Assembly: GCA_034430175.1 (NCBI GenBank)
Contig: DAOUFI010000032.1
Coordinates: forward strand, 169,981 to 233,980
From: UBA6107 sp034430175
Lineage (GTDB): Bacteria; Chloroflexota; Anaerolineae; Anaerolineales; Anaerolineaceae
DNA: 64,000 nucleotides
Reading direction: 5' to 3'
In this document: in pieces, positions 1 to 8,088 of the stretch
How positions within the stretch are numbered: the stretch's first letter is position 1
How the letters are laid out: every line of letters begins with the position of its first letter
Program-made: the position numbers and the translations under genes
The notes under the pieces: generated by a model
Databases searched by the model: none
What the model was told of the DNA's origin: nothing
The model's input: only the letters and a program-made list of their open reading frames with translations

Positions 1-1
1 C

Positions 2-166
2 AGCCGTCTCCCCGCGGGTGAAGAGGTGATCTGGAGCGGCATGGACCTGGGCGGACAGGTGCCGGAGGGCACCATCTACCTCACCCTGCCGCCGCAGGAC
101 ATGATCGACGAACTCATCGCTTATTGCACCTCTCTCGGTATCAAGCTCACCGCCATCAAGCCTTAA
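2..166 (+). CDS. C-terminal end of an unrecognised protein (5' truncated)
   Basis: An open frame enters from the left edge and ends in TAA just before adenosine deaminase. About 54 residues are visible, including the stretch EGTIYLTLPPQDMIDELIAY, and the chain ends in TAIKP. I do not recognise the family from this tail: there is no metal or nucleotide motif and no membrane segment. The codon pattern (G/C-rich third positions) matches the next gene, and only about 20 bases separate its stop from the adenosine deaminase start. The two are therefore probably co-transcribed. Confidence 0.6.
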   Translation, partial: SRLPAGEEVIWSGMDLGGQVPEGTIYLTLPPQDMIDELIAYCTSLGIKLTAIKP

Positions 167-187
167 CTCATCCCTGCAGGAGCATCC

Positions 188-1186
188 ATGATCGACCCCA
201 AACTCCCCCTGATCGACTTGCACCACCATCTCGACGGCAGTGTTCGTCTCGAGACCATTCTTGATATCGGCTTGAAGCACAACCTGCCCCTGCCGGCAAA
301 AACACTGGAAGGACTGCGTCCGTTCGTGCAGGTTTCCACACCTCAGCCGGGTATCATGGCTTTCATCGAACGCTTTGAATGGATGACCGGCATCCTGGTG
401 GATTATGATGCCTGCCGCCGAGTCGCCTTTGAGAACGTGCAGGATCAGGCGCTCGAGGGGGTGGATTACGTCGAATACCGCTATAGCCCCTGGTTCATGG
501 CCGAGGCGCACGGGTTGAAGGCTGCCGGAGTGGTCGAAGCCGTAACGGACGGTCTTCGCGCCGCCGAACGGCAGTTCGGTGTGCGCGCCAACCAGATCGG
601 CATCCTCTCGCGTCATTACGGCCCTGAAATCGCCTGGAAGGAATTGGATGCGCTGTTGACCTGTAAAGATGAGATCATCGCGCTCGATCTGGCCGGAGAC
701 GAGGCGCGTTTCCCCGGCGAGTTATTCGTGGATCACTTCAAAAAGGCGCGCGAGGCGGGCTGGCACATCACCGTCCATGCTGGTGAAGCTGCTGGGCCGG
801 AGAGCGTGTGGCAGGCGCTGCGAGGGCTGGGTGCCGAACGTATCGGTCACGCCGTGCACGCCCCCGAAGACCCCGCGTTGATGGATTATCTGCGGGAACA
901 CCGTATTGGCATCGAGTGCAATCTCACCAGCAATGTACAGACCACCACCGTGGCCAGTTACGCCAGCCATCCACTCAAGCTTTTCCTTGAGCGAGGCATG
1001 CTCGCCACGATCAACACAGACGACCCGGGTATTAGCGCCATCGACCTGCATTACGAATACAACGTGGCCGCTTCTCAGGCTGGTCTGGACGAAAAAATGA
1101 TGCGCCAGTTGCAACTCAACGCGTTCGAGACAGCCTTCTTGAGCAAGAATGAAAAAGAAGCGTTGCTTGTCAAAAAGCAAAATTAA
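188..1186 (+). CDS. add: Adenosine deaminase
   Basis: Hydrolyses adenosine (and deoxyadenosine) to inosine and ammonia in purine salvage, in the cytoplasm. The 332-residue protein has the family's usual length and resembles the enterobacterial enzyme end to end. The Zn ligands H12 and H14 lie in DLHHHLDGS, the HAGEAAGPES segment holds H197 and catalytic E200, H221 follows, and NTDDPG carries the D278/D279 pair. An AGGAG ribosome-binding site sits 6 bases before the ATG. The unknown gene at the window's left edge ends about 20 bases upstream. A 94-base gap with a TATAAT box separates it from the next gene, so it probably ends its transcription unit. No missing active-site residue was seen. Confidence 0.96.
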   Translation: MIDPKLPLIDLHHHLDGSVRLETILDIGLKHNLPLPAKTLEGLRPFVQVSTPQPGIMAFIERFEWMTGILVDYDACRRVAFENVQDQALEGVDYVEYRYSPWFMAEAHGLKAAGVVEAVTDGLRAAERQFGVRANQIGILSRHYGPEIAWKELDALLTCKDEIIALDLAGDEARFPGELFVDHFKKAREAGWHITVHAGEAAGPESVWQALRGLGAERIGHAVHAPEDPALMDYLREHRIGIECNLTSNVQTTTVASYASHPLKLFLERGMLATINTDDPGISAIDLHYEYNVAASQAGLDEKMMRQLQLNAFETAFLSKNEKEALLVKKQN

Positions 1187-1242
1187 CCAAATTATTAATT
1201 AATACCTTATCCATTTTTTATAGCTGAACTTTTTCAGCGTGC

Positions 1243-1248
1243 TATAAT
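1243..1248 (+). promoter_or_regulatory. -10 box upstream of the sugar epimerase
   Basis: A perfect TATAAT lies 32 bases before the epimerase ATG, in the AT-rich gap after adenosine deaminase. No good -35 hexamer was found at 16-18 bases, so this is a -10 assignment only. Confidence 0.5.
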
Positions 1249-1280
1249 CTGAAAACAGGTTTTTTTGGGACGTAGACATC

Positions 1281-2219
1281 ATGAATTTTTTGATCACAGG
1301 AGCAGCTGGCTTTCTTGGCTCGGCGCTGGCAAACCGTTTGGCGTCCGAGGGTCACAGAGTGCTTGGGATCGATGACCTCTCTTTTGGGGATCCAAAAAAA
1401 TTGGTGAAGGAAGTCAAGTTCATTCGGGGGGACGTGAACGAACGCAGCAAATTCTGGACCTATTTACGTGAAGTTGATTGCGTGTATCACCTGGCCGCGC
1501 GCGTGAGCGTGCCTGAATCGGTGCTCTATCCACGCGAGTATAACGCCGTGAACGTGGGTGGGACGGTGACCCTAATGGAAGCCACCCGCGACGTGGGGGT
1601 TAGGCGCGTGATCCTAGCCTCGTCGGGCGCCGTCTACGGTAACCAACCTCACCAGCCGGTACGCGAGAATGCCATCCCCAACCCGCGTTCCCCTTACGCG
1701 GTTTCCAAATTATCCGCTGAATACTATGTCAAAACCATCGGCGCCCAGTATGGCATCGAGACAGTCTGCCTGCGTATCTTCAATGCCTATGGACCCGGTC
1801 AGCGCGTGCCACCGGTGCATACGCCGGTCATCCCCAACTTTCTGCGGCAGGCCTGGGAGAACGGCACCATCGTTGTCCACGGCGACGGCAACCAGACGCG
1901 CGACTTTGTCTACGTGGATGACGTGGTCGATGCCATGGTAGCTGCCGCGACCGCTAAAGAGGTCGATGGCGAAACTATCAACGTTGGCAGCGGCAGTGAG
2001 GTGAGTATGCTCGAACTCATCCACGAGGTACTTGAAGTGACCGGAGGTCACCCCGAGGTGCTGACCAACATGCGTAACGAGGGCGGGCTGAGCCGCCTGT
2101 GCGCCGATATCAGCCTGGCACAGGAGAAGCTGAACTACATGCCAATTACCCCGCTTGCCGATGGTTTGACCAAAACGATGGAATATTTCTTTGCAGAAAA
2201 GAAATCAAAAGCCAGATAA
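1281..2219 (+). CDS. NAD-dependent nucleotide-sugar epimerase/dehydratase
   Basis: An extended short-chain dehydrogenase of the UDP-glucose 4-epimerase type, 312 residues. It has the glycine-rich NAD-binding loop GAAGFLG near residues 7-13, the SSGAVYG strand carrying the catalytic Ser/Thr region, and the YxxxK catalytic pair in SPYAVSK. Substrates of this family are nucleotide-activated sugars such as UDP-glucose, UDP-GlcNAc or dTDP-sugars. The sequence alone does not settle which one, or whether the reaction is epimerisation or dehydration. It is followed by the Mpg gene and then by the E1/lipoyl-NeuD unit, whose last member is also related to sugar-nucleotide acylation. A link to surface glycan synthesis is plausible but inferred. 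Confidence 0.88.
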   Translation: MNFLITGAAGFLGSALANRLASEGHRVLGIDDLSFGDPKKLVKEVKFIRGDVNERSKFWTYLREVDCVYHLAARVSVPESVLYPREYNAVNVGGTVTLMEATRDVGVRRVILASSGAVYGNQPHQPVRENAIPNPRSPYAVSKLSAEYYVKTIGAQYGIETVCLRIFNAYGPGQRVPPVHTPVIPNFLRQAWENGTIVVHGDGNQTRDFVYVDDVVDAMVAAATAKEVDGETINVGSGSEVSMLELIHEVLEVTGGHPEVLTNMRNEGGLSRLCADISLAQEKLNYMPITPLADGLTKTMEYFFAEKKSKAR

Positions 2220-2236
2220 CCCCACATCGGATTGAG

Positions 2237-2242
2237 TATAAT
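2237..2242 (+). promoter_or_regulatory. -10 box immediately before mpg
   Basis: TATAAT ends 7 bases before the ATG at 2250. The predicted transcription start coincides with that ATG, which suggests a leaderless mRNA. It also argues against the in-frame TTG at 2232, which would lie upstream of the -10 box's end. Confidence 0.5.
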
Positions 2243-2249
2243 TCAACAT

Positions 2250-2837
2250 ATGATTCTTCTCCCCCGTGACTTCTACGAACAGGAGGTCACCCTCGTGGCG
2301 CGACGCTTGTTGGGCAAGCGCCTGGTGCGTAGTCTCGATGGAATGAGGCTCGCGGGCACAATCGTTGAGACCGAGGCCTACCGTGGGGAAGAAGACCTAG
2401 CCTGCCACGCCAAAAGCGGACGCACGCCGCGCAACGCGGTGATGTACGGGCCTGCCGGCCATGCCTACGTGTACTTCACCTACGGCATGCACTGGTGCCT
2501 CAACGCCGTCACGGGCGCGGTGGATTACCCCGCCGCGGTATTGATTCGGGCGATCCATCCTTGCGAAGGGCTTGAGGATATTGCCCTGCGCCGTGGACGC
2601 TTTCCCCGATCGCAGTGGTGCAACGGTCCCGCCAAGTTAACGCAGGCACTCCGCATCGACGGCAACCTGAATGGTGCTTCATTGTGTGATCAACATGATG
2701 GATTGTGGATTGAGGAAGGCGAAGAAATCGACGACCAATGGGTGAAGGCCACCCCGCGCGTTGGCATCGACTCCGTACCCGAGCCGTGGAAGTCAAAACC
2801 GTGGCGTTTTTTGGCTGAGCTACCGGAAGAACATTGA
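2250..2837 (+). CDS. mpg: 3-methyladenine DNA glycosylase (AAG/Mpg family)
   Basis: Excises alkylated purines (3-methyladenine, hypoxanthine) in base excision repair. The 195-residue chain shows the AAG fold signatures: RDFY and VARRLLGK near the N terminus, VETEAYRGEEDLACHA (the segment holding the catalytic Glu), RNAVMYGPAGHAYVYFTYG, and the late GPAKLTQAL motif. I take the ATG at 2250 rather than TTG at 2232, because a TATAAT box covers 2237-2242 and the family normally begins close to L-P-R-D-F. There is no Shine-Dalgarno sequence. Its TGA is followed one base later by the E1 alpha start. Confidence 0.93.
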   Translation: MILLPRDFYEQEVTLVARRLLGKRLVRSLDGMRLAGTIVETEAYRGEEDLACHAKSGRTPRNAVMYGPAGHAYVYFTYGMHWCLNAVTGAVDYPAAVLIRAIHPCEGLEDIALRRGRFPRSQWCNGPAKLTQALRIDGNLNGASLCDQHDGLWIEEGEEIDDQWVKATPRVGIDSVPEPWKSKPWRFLAELPEEH

Positions 2838-2838
2838 G

Positions 2839-3738
2839 ATGATGGATGAATTGATCCTTTACCGCAGTATGTACCGCATCCGCCGGTTCGAAGAGACCGT
2901 ACTGGAGGAGTTCAAACGCGGCGTTTTCTCTGGCACCACCCACACCTACATCGGAGAAGAAGCTGACGCGGTCGGCATCATCAACCTGCTCAAGGAGCAG
3001 GATGTGATTGTCACCAACCACCGCTGCCACGGGCATTACCTGGCCTACGGTGGCGACATGCGCGCGCTTTTCGCTGAACTAATGGGCAAGGCAACCGGTG
3101 TCTGTGGTGGGCGTGGCGGATCGCAGCATCTGCACTGGCGCAATTTGTATTCCAATGGCGTTCAGGGTGGCATTGTCCCAATCGCAACAGGCATGGCTAT
3201 GGCAGAGAAGCGCAAAGGCAGTAACGCGGTCGTGGTAGTCTTCATCGGCGACGGCACGCTTGGTCAGGGGGTGGTCTACGAATCCATGAACATGGCATCC
3301 CTGTGGTCATTGCCGATGCTGGTTGTCGTGGAGAACAATCACATTGCCCAGACCACGCTGACAACCCAGGCACTAGCCGGGGGCATCCCGGCTCGCTTCG
3401 AAGCGTTCGGTGTCAGGGCAACCGAGCTGGATACCAGCGACGTGCTGCAGGTACGCACCGCCACTGAAAGCATTTTAGACGTGATCCGCGTCGAAGGCAG
3501 ACCTCAGGCGATGATTCTGAACACGGCTCGTTTTTCCGCTCACTCCAAGGGCGATGATACCCGCGAGGCTGCCGAAGTGGAACATCTGCGCGCCACTCGC
3601 GATCCGCTGAAGGTCTCCGCCGCGCGACTGCCCTTGGATAAGCTGGCCGATATCCACGAAGAAGTAAATGCCGAGGTGCAGCGGGCATTTCAGGTTGCCC
3701 TAACTGACCCGACCCCCAGCCTGGAGGTCCGTCCATGA
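2839..3738 (+). CDS. Thiamine-diphosphate 2-oxoacid dehydrogenase E1 alpha subunit
   Basis: E1 alpha decarboxylates a 2-oxoacid on thiamine diphosphate and, with E1 beta, reductively acylates a lipoyl domain. The 299-residue protein matches the pyruvate/acetoin dehydrogenase E1 alpha family. It has HRCHGHYLAYG (residues about 61-71), GGRGGSQHL, and the thiamine-diphosphate motif GDG at 137-139 ending in ENN at 165-167. The late segment around AHSKGDDTR corresponds to the phosphorylation-loop region. I start at the ATG at 2839, directly after the mpg stop, with a GGAAG upstream. The stop overlaps the E1 beta start as ATGA, a tight operon. The substrate (pyruvate or another 2-oxoacid) cannot be read from the sequence. 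No standard E2 or E3 gene lies nearby; the lipoyl partner is an unusual fusion. Confidence 0.9.
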   Translation: MMDELILYRSMYRIRRFEETVLEEFKRGVFSGTTHTYIGEEADAVGIINLLKEQDVIVTNHRCHGHYLAYGGDMRALFAELMGKATGVCGGRGGSQHLHWRNLYSNGVQGGIVPIATGMAMAEKRKGSNAVVVVFIGDGTLGQGVVYESMNMASLWSLPMLVVVENNHIAQTTLTTQALAGGIPARFEAFGVRATELDTSDVLQVRTATESILDVIRVEGRPQAMILNTARFSAHSKGDDTREAAEVEHLRATRDPLKVSAARLPLDKLADIHEEVNAEVQRAFQVALTDPTPSLEVRP

Positions 3739-4769
3739 CCCGCACCGTGCTCGATTCACTGAATACCGCAATATTGAGCGCTTTGAAGCAGGACGAACGC
3801 GTGCTGCTGCTCGGCGAAGACATCCTCGACCCCTACGGCGGAGCGTTCAAGGTGACAAAAGGCTGTTCGACTGCCTACCCCGACCGTGTGCTCACTACCC
3901 CCATCTCTGAGGCCGGATTGGGCGGCGTCTGCGCCGGGATGGCCCTGCGCGGATTGAAGCCTGTGCTCGAGATCATGTTCGGTGATTTCGTCACCCTGCT
4001 GGCTGACCAGATCGTAAACCATATATCCAAATTCCGCTGGATGTATAACGACAGCGTGGACCTGCCGCTGGTGATCCGCGCCCCCATGGGTGGACGGCGC
4101 GGTTATGGTCCTACCCATTCGCAGACGCTGGAAAAGCTTTATCTCGGCGTGCCCGGACTTACCATAGCCGCCCCGCTGAATATTACCCTACCCCAGTGCG
4201 GAGATTGCGCTGGCGGTCTGCTTGAGAGAATCATCGTTGAAGGTAATTCTCCCACTTTATTCATCGAGAATAAGCTGCAATACCTGATGCCCATGCTCGG
4301 AGTGAAGGAACTATCCGACCTGGACGTGAAGGTCAGTTACAGTTCGGACGATGTCTGGAAACGTTTCCCATATCTCTCTCTGTCGGTGAATGGCGCTCCG
4401 GCTGCCTCTCTGACCCTGACCGCTTATGGCTACATGGCCGATATGGCGCGCCAGGTGCAATTGAAGCTGGCCTATGAATCCGAAATCTTCACTGAACTGG
4501 TGTTACCCACTCGCCTGTCCCCATTCGACGTGGCGCCAATCGCCGCTTCCGCCGAACGCACCGGACGCCTGTTGACCATTGAAGAAGGCACTCGGGCACT
4601 GGGATGGGGCGCTGAAGTACTGGCTCAGGTCAACGAACGCTTACCTGGTCTCAAAAATTCGGCGCGTGTTGCCGCGCTCGATCTACCCGTCCCCGCGGCA
4701 CCGGCGCTTGAGAAAGTCGTGCTGCCACAGGTGGAAGATATCATCGCTGCTGCTAAAAAAATGGTATAA
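3735..4769 (+). CDS. Thiamine-diphosphate 2-oxoacid dehydrogenase E1 beta subunit
   Basis: Partner of the E1 alpha encoded just upstream; the two form an alpha2beta2 decarboxylase. It contains the transketolase-like pyrimidine-binding domain and the C-terminal transketolase domain in 344 residues, the usual length. Recognisable segments are LLGEDI, TTPISEAGLGGVCAGMALRG (the Glu that activates thiamine diphosphate), FGDF, KFRWMYND, and RAPMGGRRGYGPTHSQTLEK. The stretch around residues 150-175, with a CGDCAGG segment, differs from typical members and may be lineage-specific. The start ATG overlaps the E1 alpha stop. The next gene, the lipoyl-NeuD fusion, begins 7 bases after the TAA. Confidence 0.9.
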   Translation: MTRTVLDSLNTAILSALKQDERVLLLGEDILDPYGGAFKVTKGCSTAYPDRVLTTPISEAGLGGVCAGMALRGLKPVLEIMFGDFVTLLADQIVNHISKFRWMYNDSVDLPLVIRAPMGGRRGYGPTHSQTLEKLYLGVPGLTIAAPLNITLPQCGDCAGGLLERIIVEGNSPTLFIENKLQYLMPMLGVKELSDLDVKVSYSSDDVWKRFPYLSLSVNGAPAASLTLTAYGYMADMARQVQLKLAYESEIFTELVLPTRLSPFDVAPIAASAERTGRLLTIEEGTRALGWGAEVLAQVNERLPGLKNSARVAALDLPVPAAPALEKVVLPQVEDIIAAAKKMV

Positions 4770-4776
4770 CCAATTC

Positions 4777-5859
4777 ATGAGCGAACTGACCCCCATTCTC
4801 GTCCCCCTCATTAATACCAACGAGTCTGATTCTCTGCTGGCTGACCTTCCCATTAAGGAGAGACAATTCGTCAAGCCGGGAATGGTGATCGCCGTTTTCG
4901 AGACCACCAAATCCACCTTTGAATTGACTGCCGACCGTGCCGGTTACGTGCTCGGACTGAACCATACTCAGGGAGAGACGCTGCGCACCGGCGACCTGCT
5001 CTGTTATCTTTCAGAAACTCTCGATACGCCACTGCCTGTTCCAGAAGAACCAAAGCAGGATGCCGGTACTCCTGCTGTTCCCGAAGGGCTGCGCATCACC
5101 GATCCGGCGCTGGCGCTGGCACACGAGATGGGCATTGACCTAGCCCAGTTGCCGGGTGATACCCTGGTGACTGAGAAAGTAATTCGTGAGATGTTCGCCA
5201 CACCATCCAACGCCATCGATCCACGTTTGTTGGTAATCTATGGCGGCGGCGGACACGCCAAAGCTCTCATCGAGTTAATCCAGGCGGAAGGCAAGTATAA
5301 GATTGCCGGTGTTTTGGATGATCACTTGCCAGTGGGCAGTAAGGTGTTGGAGATCCCCGTTTTGGGCGGTAACAACCTGTTACCAGGCTTGAAGGCGCGC
5401 GGCATCAGTCAGGTGGTCAACGCGGTGGGCGGCATCGGCGATATTTCTCCCCGGCTGCGCATCTACAGCGCCATTCAGGCAGCTGGTCTGCAGGTACCCG
5501 TGGTGATCCATCCACGTGCTTATATCGAAAAAAGCGCTGCCTTGCAACCCGGGCAGCAGGTGTTCTTCAACGCTTACATTGGCAGCGATGTGAAGGTCGG
5601 GTTTGGCTGCATCATCAACACCGGCGCGATTGTTTCACACGATTGCGTTTTGGGTGATTTCGTCAACATTTCTCCCGGCGCCATTCTGGCTGGAGCGGTG
5701 ACTGTGGGCGAACGCACTCTCATCGGAATGGGCGTGACCATCAACCTGGGGGTGAAGGTCGGCGCGGGAGCCCGTATCGGCAACAGCGCCGTGGTCAAGG
5801 CGGATGTACCAGAGAACGGTATTGTCCGCGCGGGGACCATCTGGCCGCAGCCGGAATAA
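4777..5859 (+). CDS. Fusion: lipoyl domain, E3-binding domain and NeuD-type left-handed-beta-helix acyltransferase
   Basis: A 360-residue, three-part protein. Residues 5-80 form a biotinyl/lipoyl domain with the modifiable lysine K45 in FETTKSTFE. Residues about 107-140 look like a peripheral-subunit-binding (E3-binding) domain (ITDPALALAHEMGIDLAQLP, then T-E-K-V-I-R). Residues about 150-360 are a NeuD/PglD-type sugar O- or N-acyltransferase: GGGGHAK at 156-162, then hexapeptide repeats with NTGAIVSHDCVLGDF, where H288 matches the catalytic His of that family. Normal E2 proteins carry a CoA acyltransferase catalytic core instead. It directly follows the E1 alpha/beta genes, so it most likely receives an acyl group on lipoate from them. 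Whether the acyl acceptor is CoA or a sugar nucleotide is inference. Start chosen at the ATG at 4777, where the lipoyl domain begins. Confidence 0.85.
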   Translation: MSELTPILVPLINTNESDSLLADLPIKERQFVKPGMVIAVFETTKSTFELTADRAGYVLGLNHTQGETLRTGDLLCYLSETLDTPLPVPEEPKQDAGTPAVPEGLRITDPALALAHEMGIDLAQLPGDTLVTEKVIREMFATPSNAIDPRLLVIYGGGGHAKALIELIQAEGKYKIAGVLDDHLPVGSKVLEIPVLGGNNLLPGLKARGISQVVNAVGGIGDISPRLRIYSAIQAAGLQVPVVIHPRAYIEKSAALQPGQQVFFNAYIGSDVKVGFGCIINTGAIVSHDCVLGDFVNISPGAILAGAVTVGERTLIGMGVTINLGVKVGAGARIGNSAVVKADVPENGIVRAGTIWPQPE

Positions 5860-5872
5860 GGCGGAATCAAGC

Positions 5873-7180
5873 ATGGCAGAGAAAGCAAAGAAAACACCCG
5901 CCACTTCCAACAGTGAGAATACGGTCAACCAGGCTAAAGCGATTTTACGCGGAAAAAGCAAAAAACGCGGTCTGGCCAATGTCCTGCCATTCCTGGGGCC
6001 TGCATTCATTGCCAGCGTGGCCTACGTGGATCCTGGCAACTTTGCTACCAATATTGCTGGTGGCTCGCAGTTCGGATTGACGCTGCTGTGGGTGATCATC
6101 GCTTCTAATCTGATGGCCATCCTCATTCAATCGCTTTCGGCCAAACTGGGTATCGCCTCAGGTAAAAACCTCGCCGAGATGTGTCGTGACAATTTCAAAA
6201 AGCCATTTGTCATCTTTCTCTGGATCCTGATGGAGTTGGTGGCCATTTTCACCGACCTGGCTGAGTTCCTGGGGGCGGCAGTCGGCTTTAACCTGCTACT
6301 GGGCATTCCTATGTGGGTGGCGGGTATCATCACCGGCGTCACCACCTTTATCATCCTTGGCCTCGAGCGCAAGGGCTTTCGCCCACTGGAAGCAGTGATC
6401 ACTGCTATGGTGGGCGTGATCGCGTTGAGTTACATTATAGAAACTATCATTGTCAAACCGGTCTGGGGGCAGGTGCTCTATCACGCGGTTGTACCGCAAT
6501 TCAACGGCTCCGAAAGCCTGCTGCTGGCAGCGGGGATCCTTGGTGCCACCGTCATGCCCCACGCCATCTTCCTGCATTCCTCACTGACGCAGGGGCGGGT
6601 GGTGGTGAAGAAACCCGAGCAGGTCAAAAAGCTCTATCGTTATGAATTGATCGATGTACTGGTGGCAATGGGTATAGCCAGCCTGGTCAACGGCGCCATG
6701 CTCATCATGGCAGCCACCACCTTCCACGCCCAAGGTATGACCAACGTTGGCACGCTCGAAGTGGCGTATAAAACCCTCGAGCCGCTCATGGGTAAGGCAT
6801 CGAGCTGGGTCTTCGGTTTTTCGCTGCTGATGTCTGGTCTATCCAGCGCTTCGGTGGGTACAATGGCCGGCCAGGTGATGATGCAGGGTTTCCTTGACCG
6901 CGAGATTCCGGTGTGGATCCGCCGCCTGGTGACCATGGTTCCTTCAATGATCGTCATCTTTCTGGGTCTCGATCCAAGCCGCACTCTGGTGATCAGCCAG
7001 GTTTTGCTCAGCTTTGGCTTGCCCTTCGCGGTCATCCCGCTGGTGATCTTCACCAGCCGTAAAAAGGTCATGGGCATATTGGTCAACCGCAAGATTACCT
7101 CCGTGTTGGCATGGTGTATCGCAGGGGTGATCGTTGCCTTGAATTTGTTCCTGGTCTATTCGACGATCAAAGGAGGTTGA
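5873..7180 (+). CDS. NRAMP-family divalent metal (Mn2+/Fe2+) transporter
   Basis: A proton-coupled importer of Mn2+ or Fe2+ in the cytoplasmic membrane. The 435-residue protein has a charged cytosolic N terminus (about 35 residues), then the metal-binding DPGN at residues 53-56 of TM1, and the second ligand motif M-P-H in the TM6 segment VMPHAIFLHSSL. About 11 hydrophobic segments follow the NRAMP pattern. I use the ATG at 5873, after the previous stop, because an upstream start would overlap the acyltransferase gene in another frame. The downstream universal stress protein begins 2 bases after its stop, behind a strong AGGAGG that lies inside this gene's end, so the two are translationally linked. 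Confidence 0.92.
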   Translation: MAEKAKKTPATSNSENTVNQAKAILRGKSKKRGLANVLPFLGPAFIASVAYVDPGNFATNIAGGSQFGLTLLWVIIASNLMAILIQSLSAKLGIASGKNLAEMCRDNFKKPFVIFLWILMELVAIFTDLAEFLGAAVGFNLLLGIPMWVAGIITGVTTFIILGLERKGFRPLEAVITAMVGVIALSYIIETIIVKPVWGQVLYHAVVPQFNGSESLLLAAGILGATVMPHAIFLHSSLTQGRVVVKKPEQVKKLYRYELIDVLVAMGIASLVNGAMLIMAATTFHAQGMTNVGTLEVAYKTLEPLMGKASSWVFGFSLLMSGLSSASVGTMAGQVMMQGFLDREIPVWIRRLVTMVPSMIVIFLGLDPSRTLVISQVLLSFGLPFAVIPLVIFTSRKKVMGILVNRKITSVLAWCIAGVIVALNLFLVYSTIKGG

Positions 7181-7182
7181 CA

Positions 7183-8085
7183 ATGTTCAAACACATACTC
7201 CTTCCGCTCGATGGTTCTGAACTGGCTGAGACCGCGATTCCGGTCGCCGTATCTCTGGCACAAAAACTGGGCGCGCAGATCACGCTACTGCATGTCGTCG
7301 AAAAAAACGCCCCCGAATCCATTCACGGTCAGACGCACCTGACCAACGAGGGGGACGCCTGTGAGTATCTTTCTCATGTGGCCAACGAGCATATCCCGGG
7401 CACGATCAAGGTTAATCGCCACGTCCACACCGAAGAGGTGGAAAAGGTCTCTCAAAGCATCGTCCAGCATTCAGACGAGATGGCTCCCGACTTGATCATC
7501 CTGTGCGCGCATGGATGGGGTGGGGTACGCGATTTCGTAGTGGGCAACATCGCCCAGCAGGTGATCGCGGCGGGTGAAGTGCCTGTACTCCTCCTGAAGA
7601 CCGGCACCACAGATGGAGACACTTTCGAAGGATTCGAACGCATCCTGGTGGCCCTTGATGGGAACCCTGAGCACGAATCTGGCTTTGACGTGGCCATCCC
7701 GCTGGCAAAAGCGTTGAACGCGGAGCTCCACCTTGTTCAAGTGGTACCCACCCTCTTTACCCTCAAACCGCAGCACTCAGCGACAGGCACCCTGCTTCCT
7801 GCCGCCACTACCGCATTGTTGGATATTGACGCGGACAACGCGCTTGAATATTTGGAAGAAAAAATTAAGGTCGTTACGGCAGCCGGGGTCAATGTCAGCG
7901 CCGAAGTGGAGCGTGGTGATCCGGCCCAGCAGGTGGTACAATCTGCCATTGAAAAAAAATCTCAATTGATCGTTCTGGGAACACACGGCAAATCAGGCAT
8001 GGACGCATTCTGGGTAAGCAGCGTTGCCCCCAAGATCGTCGAGCAGACGCAGCTCCCGGTAATGCTGGTCCCCGTTCGGAGGTAG
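7183..8085 (+). CDS. Tandem-domain universal stress protein
   Basis: A cytoplasmic UspA-superfamily protein, 300 residues, built from two Usp domains (about 1-148 and 150-300). Each begins with the hallmark beta strand (KHILLPLDGSELAE and RILVALDGNPEHES). The first domain has the ATP-loop pattern G-x2-G-x9-G in GWGGVRDFVVGN. In the second the loop is GKSGMDAFWVSS, where the usual final glycine-serine is changed, so nucleotide binding there is uncertain. An AGGAGG ribosome-binding site overlaps the end of the NRAMP gene, which suggests coupled expression with metal uptake. Its precise role is unknown; such proteins often respond to energy or metal stress. Confidence 0.9.
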   Translation: MFKHILLPLDGSELAETAIPVAVSLAQKLGAQITLLHVVEKNAPESIHGQTHLTNEGDACEYLSHVANEHIPGTIKVNRHVHTEEVEKVSQSIVQHSDEMAPDLIILCAHGWGGVRDFVVGNIAQQVIAAGEVPVLLLKTGTTDGDTFEGFERILVALDGNPEHESGFDVAIPLAKALNAELHLVQVVPTLFTLKPQHSATGTLLPAATTALLDIDADNALEYLEEKIKVVTAAGVNVSAEVERGDPAQQVVQSAIEKKSQLIVLGTHGKSGMDAFWVSSVAPKIVEQTQLPVMLVPVRR

Positions 8086-8088
8086 TCT

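Noticed and set aside
2232..2249. TTG start of mpg with six extra residues
   Set aside because: The bases hold a TATAAT box, and the usual protein start fits the later ATG.
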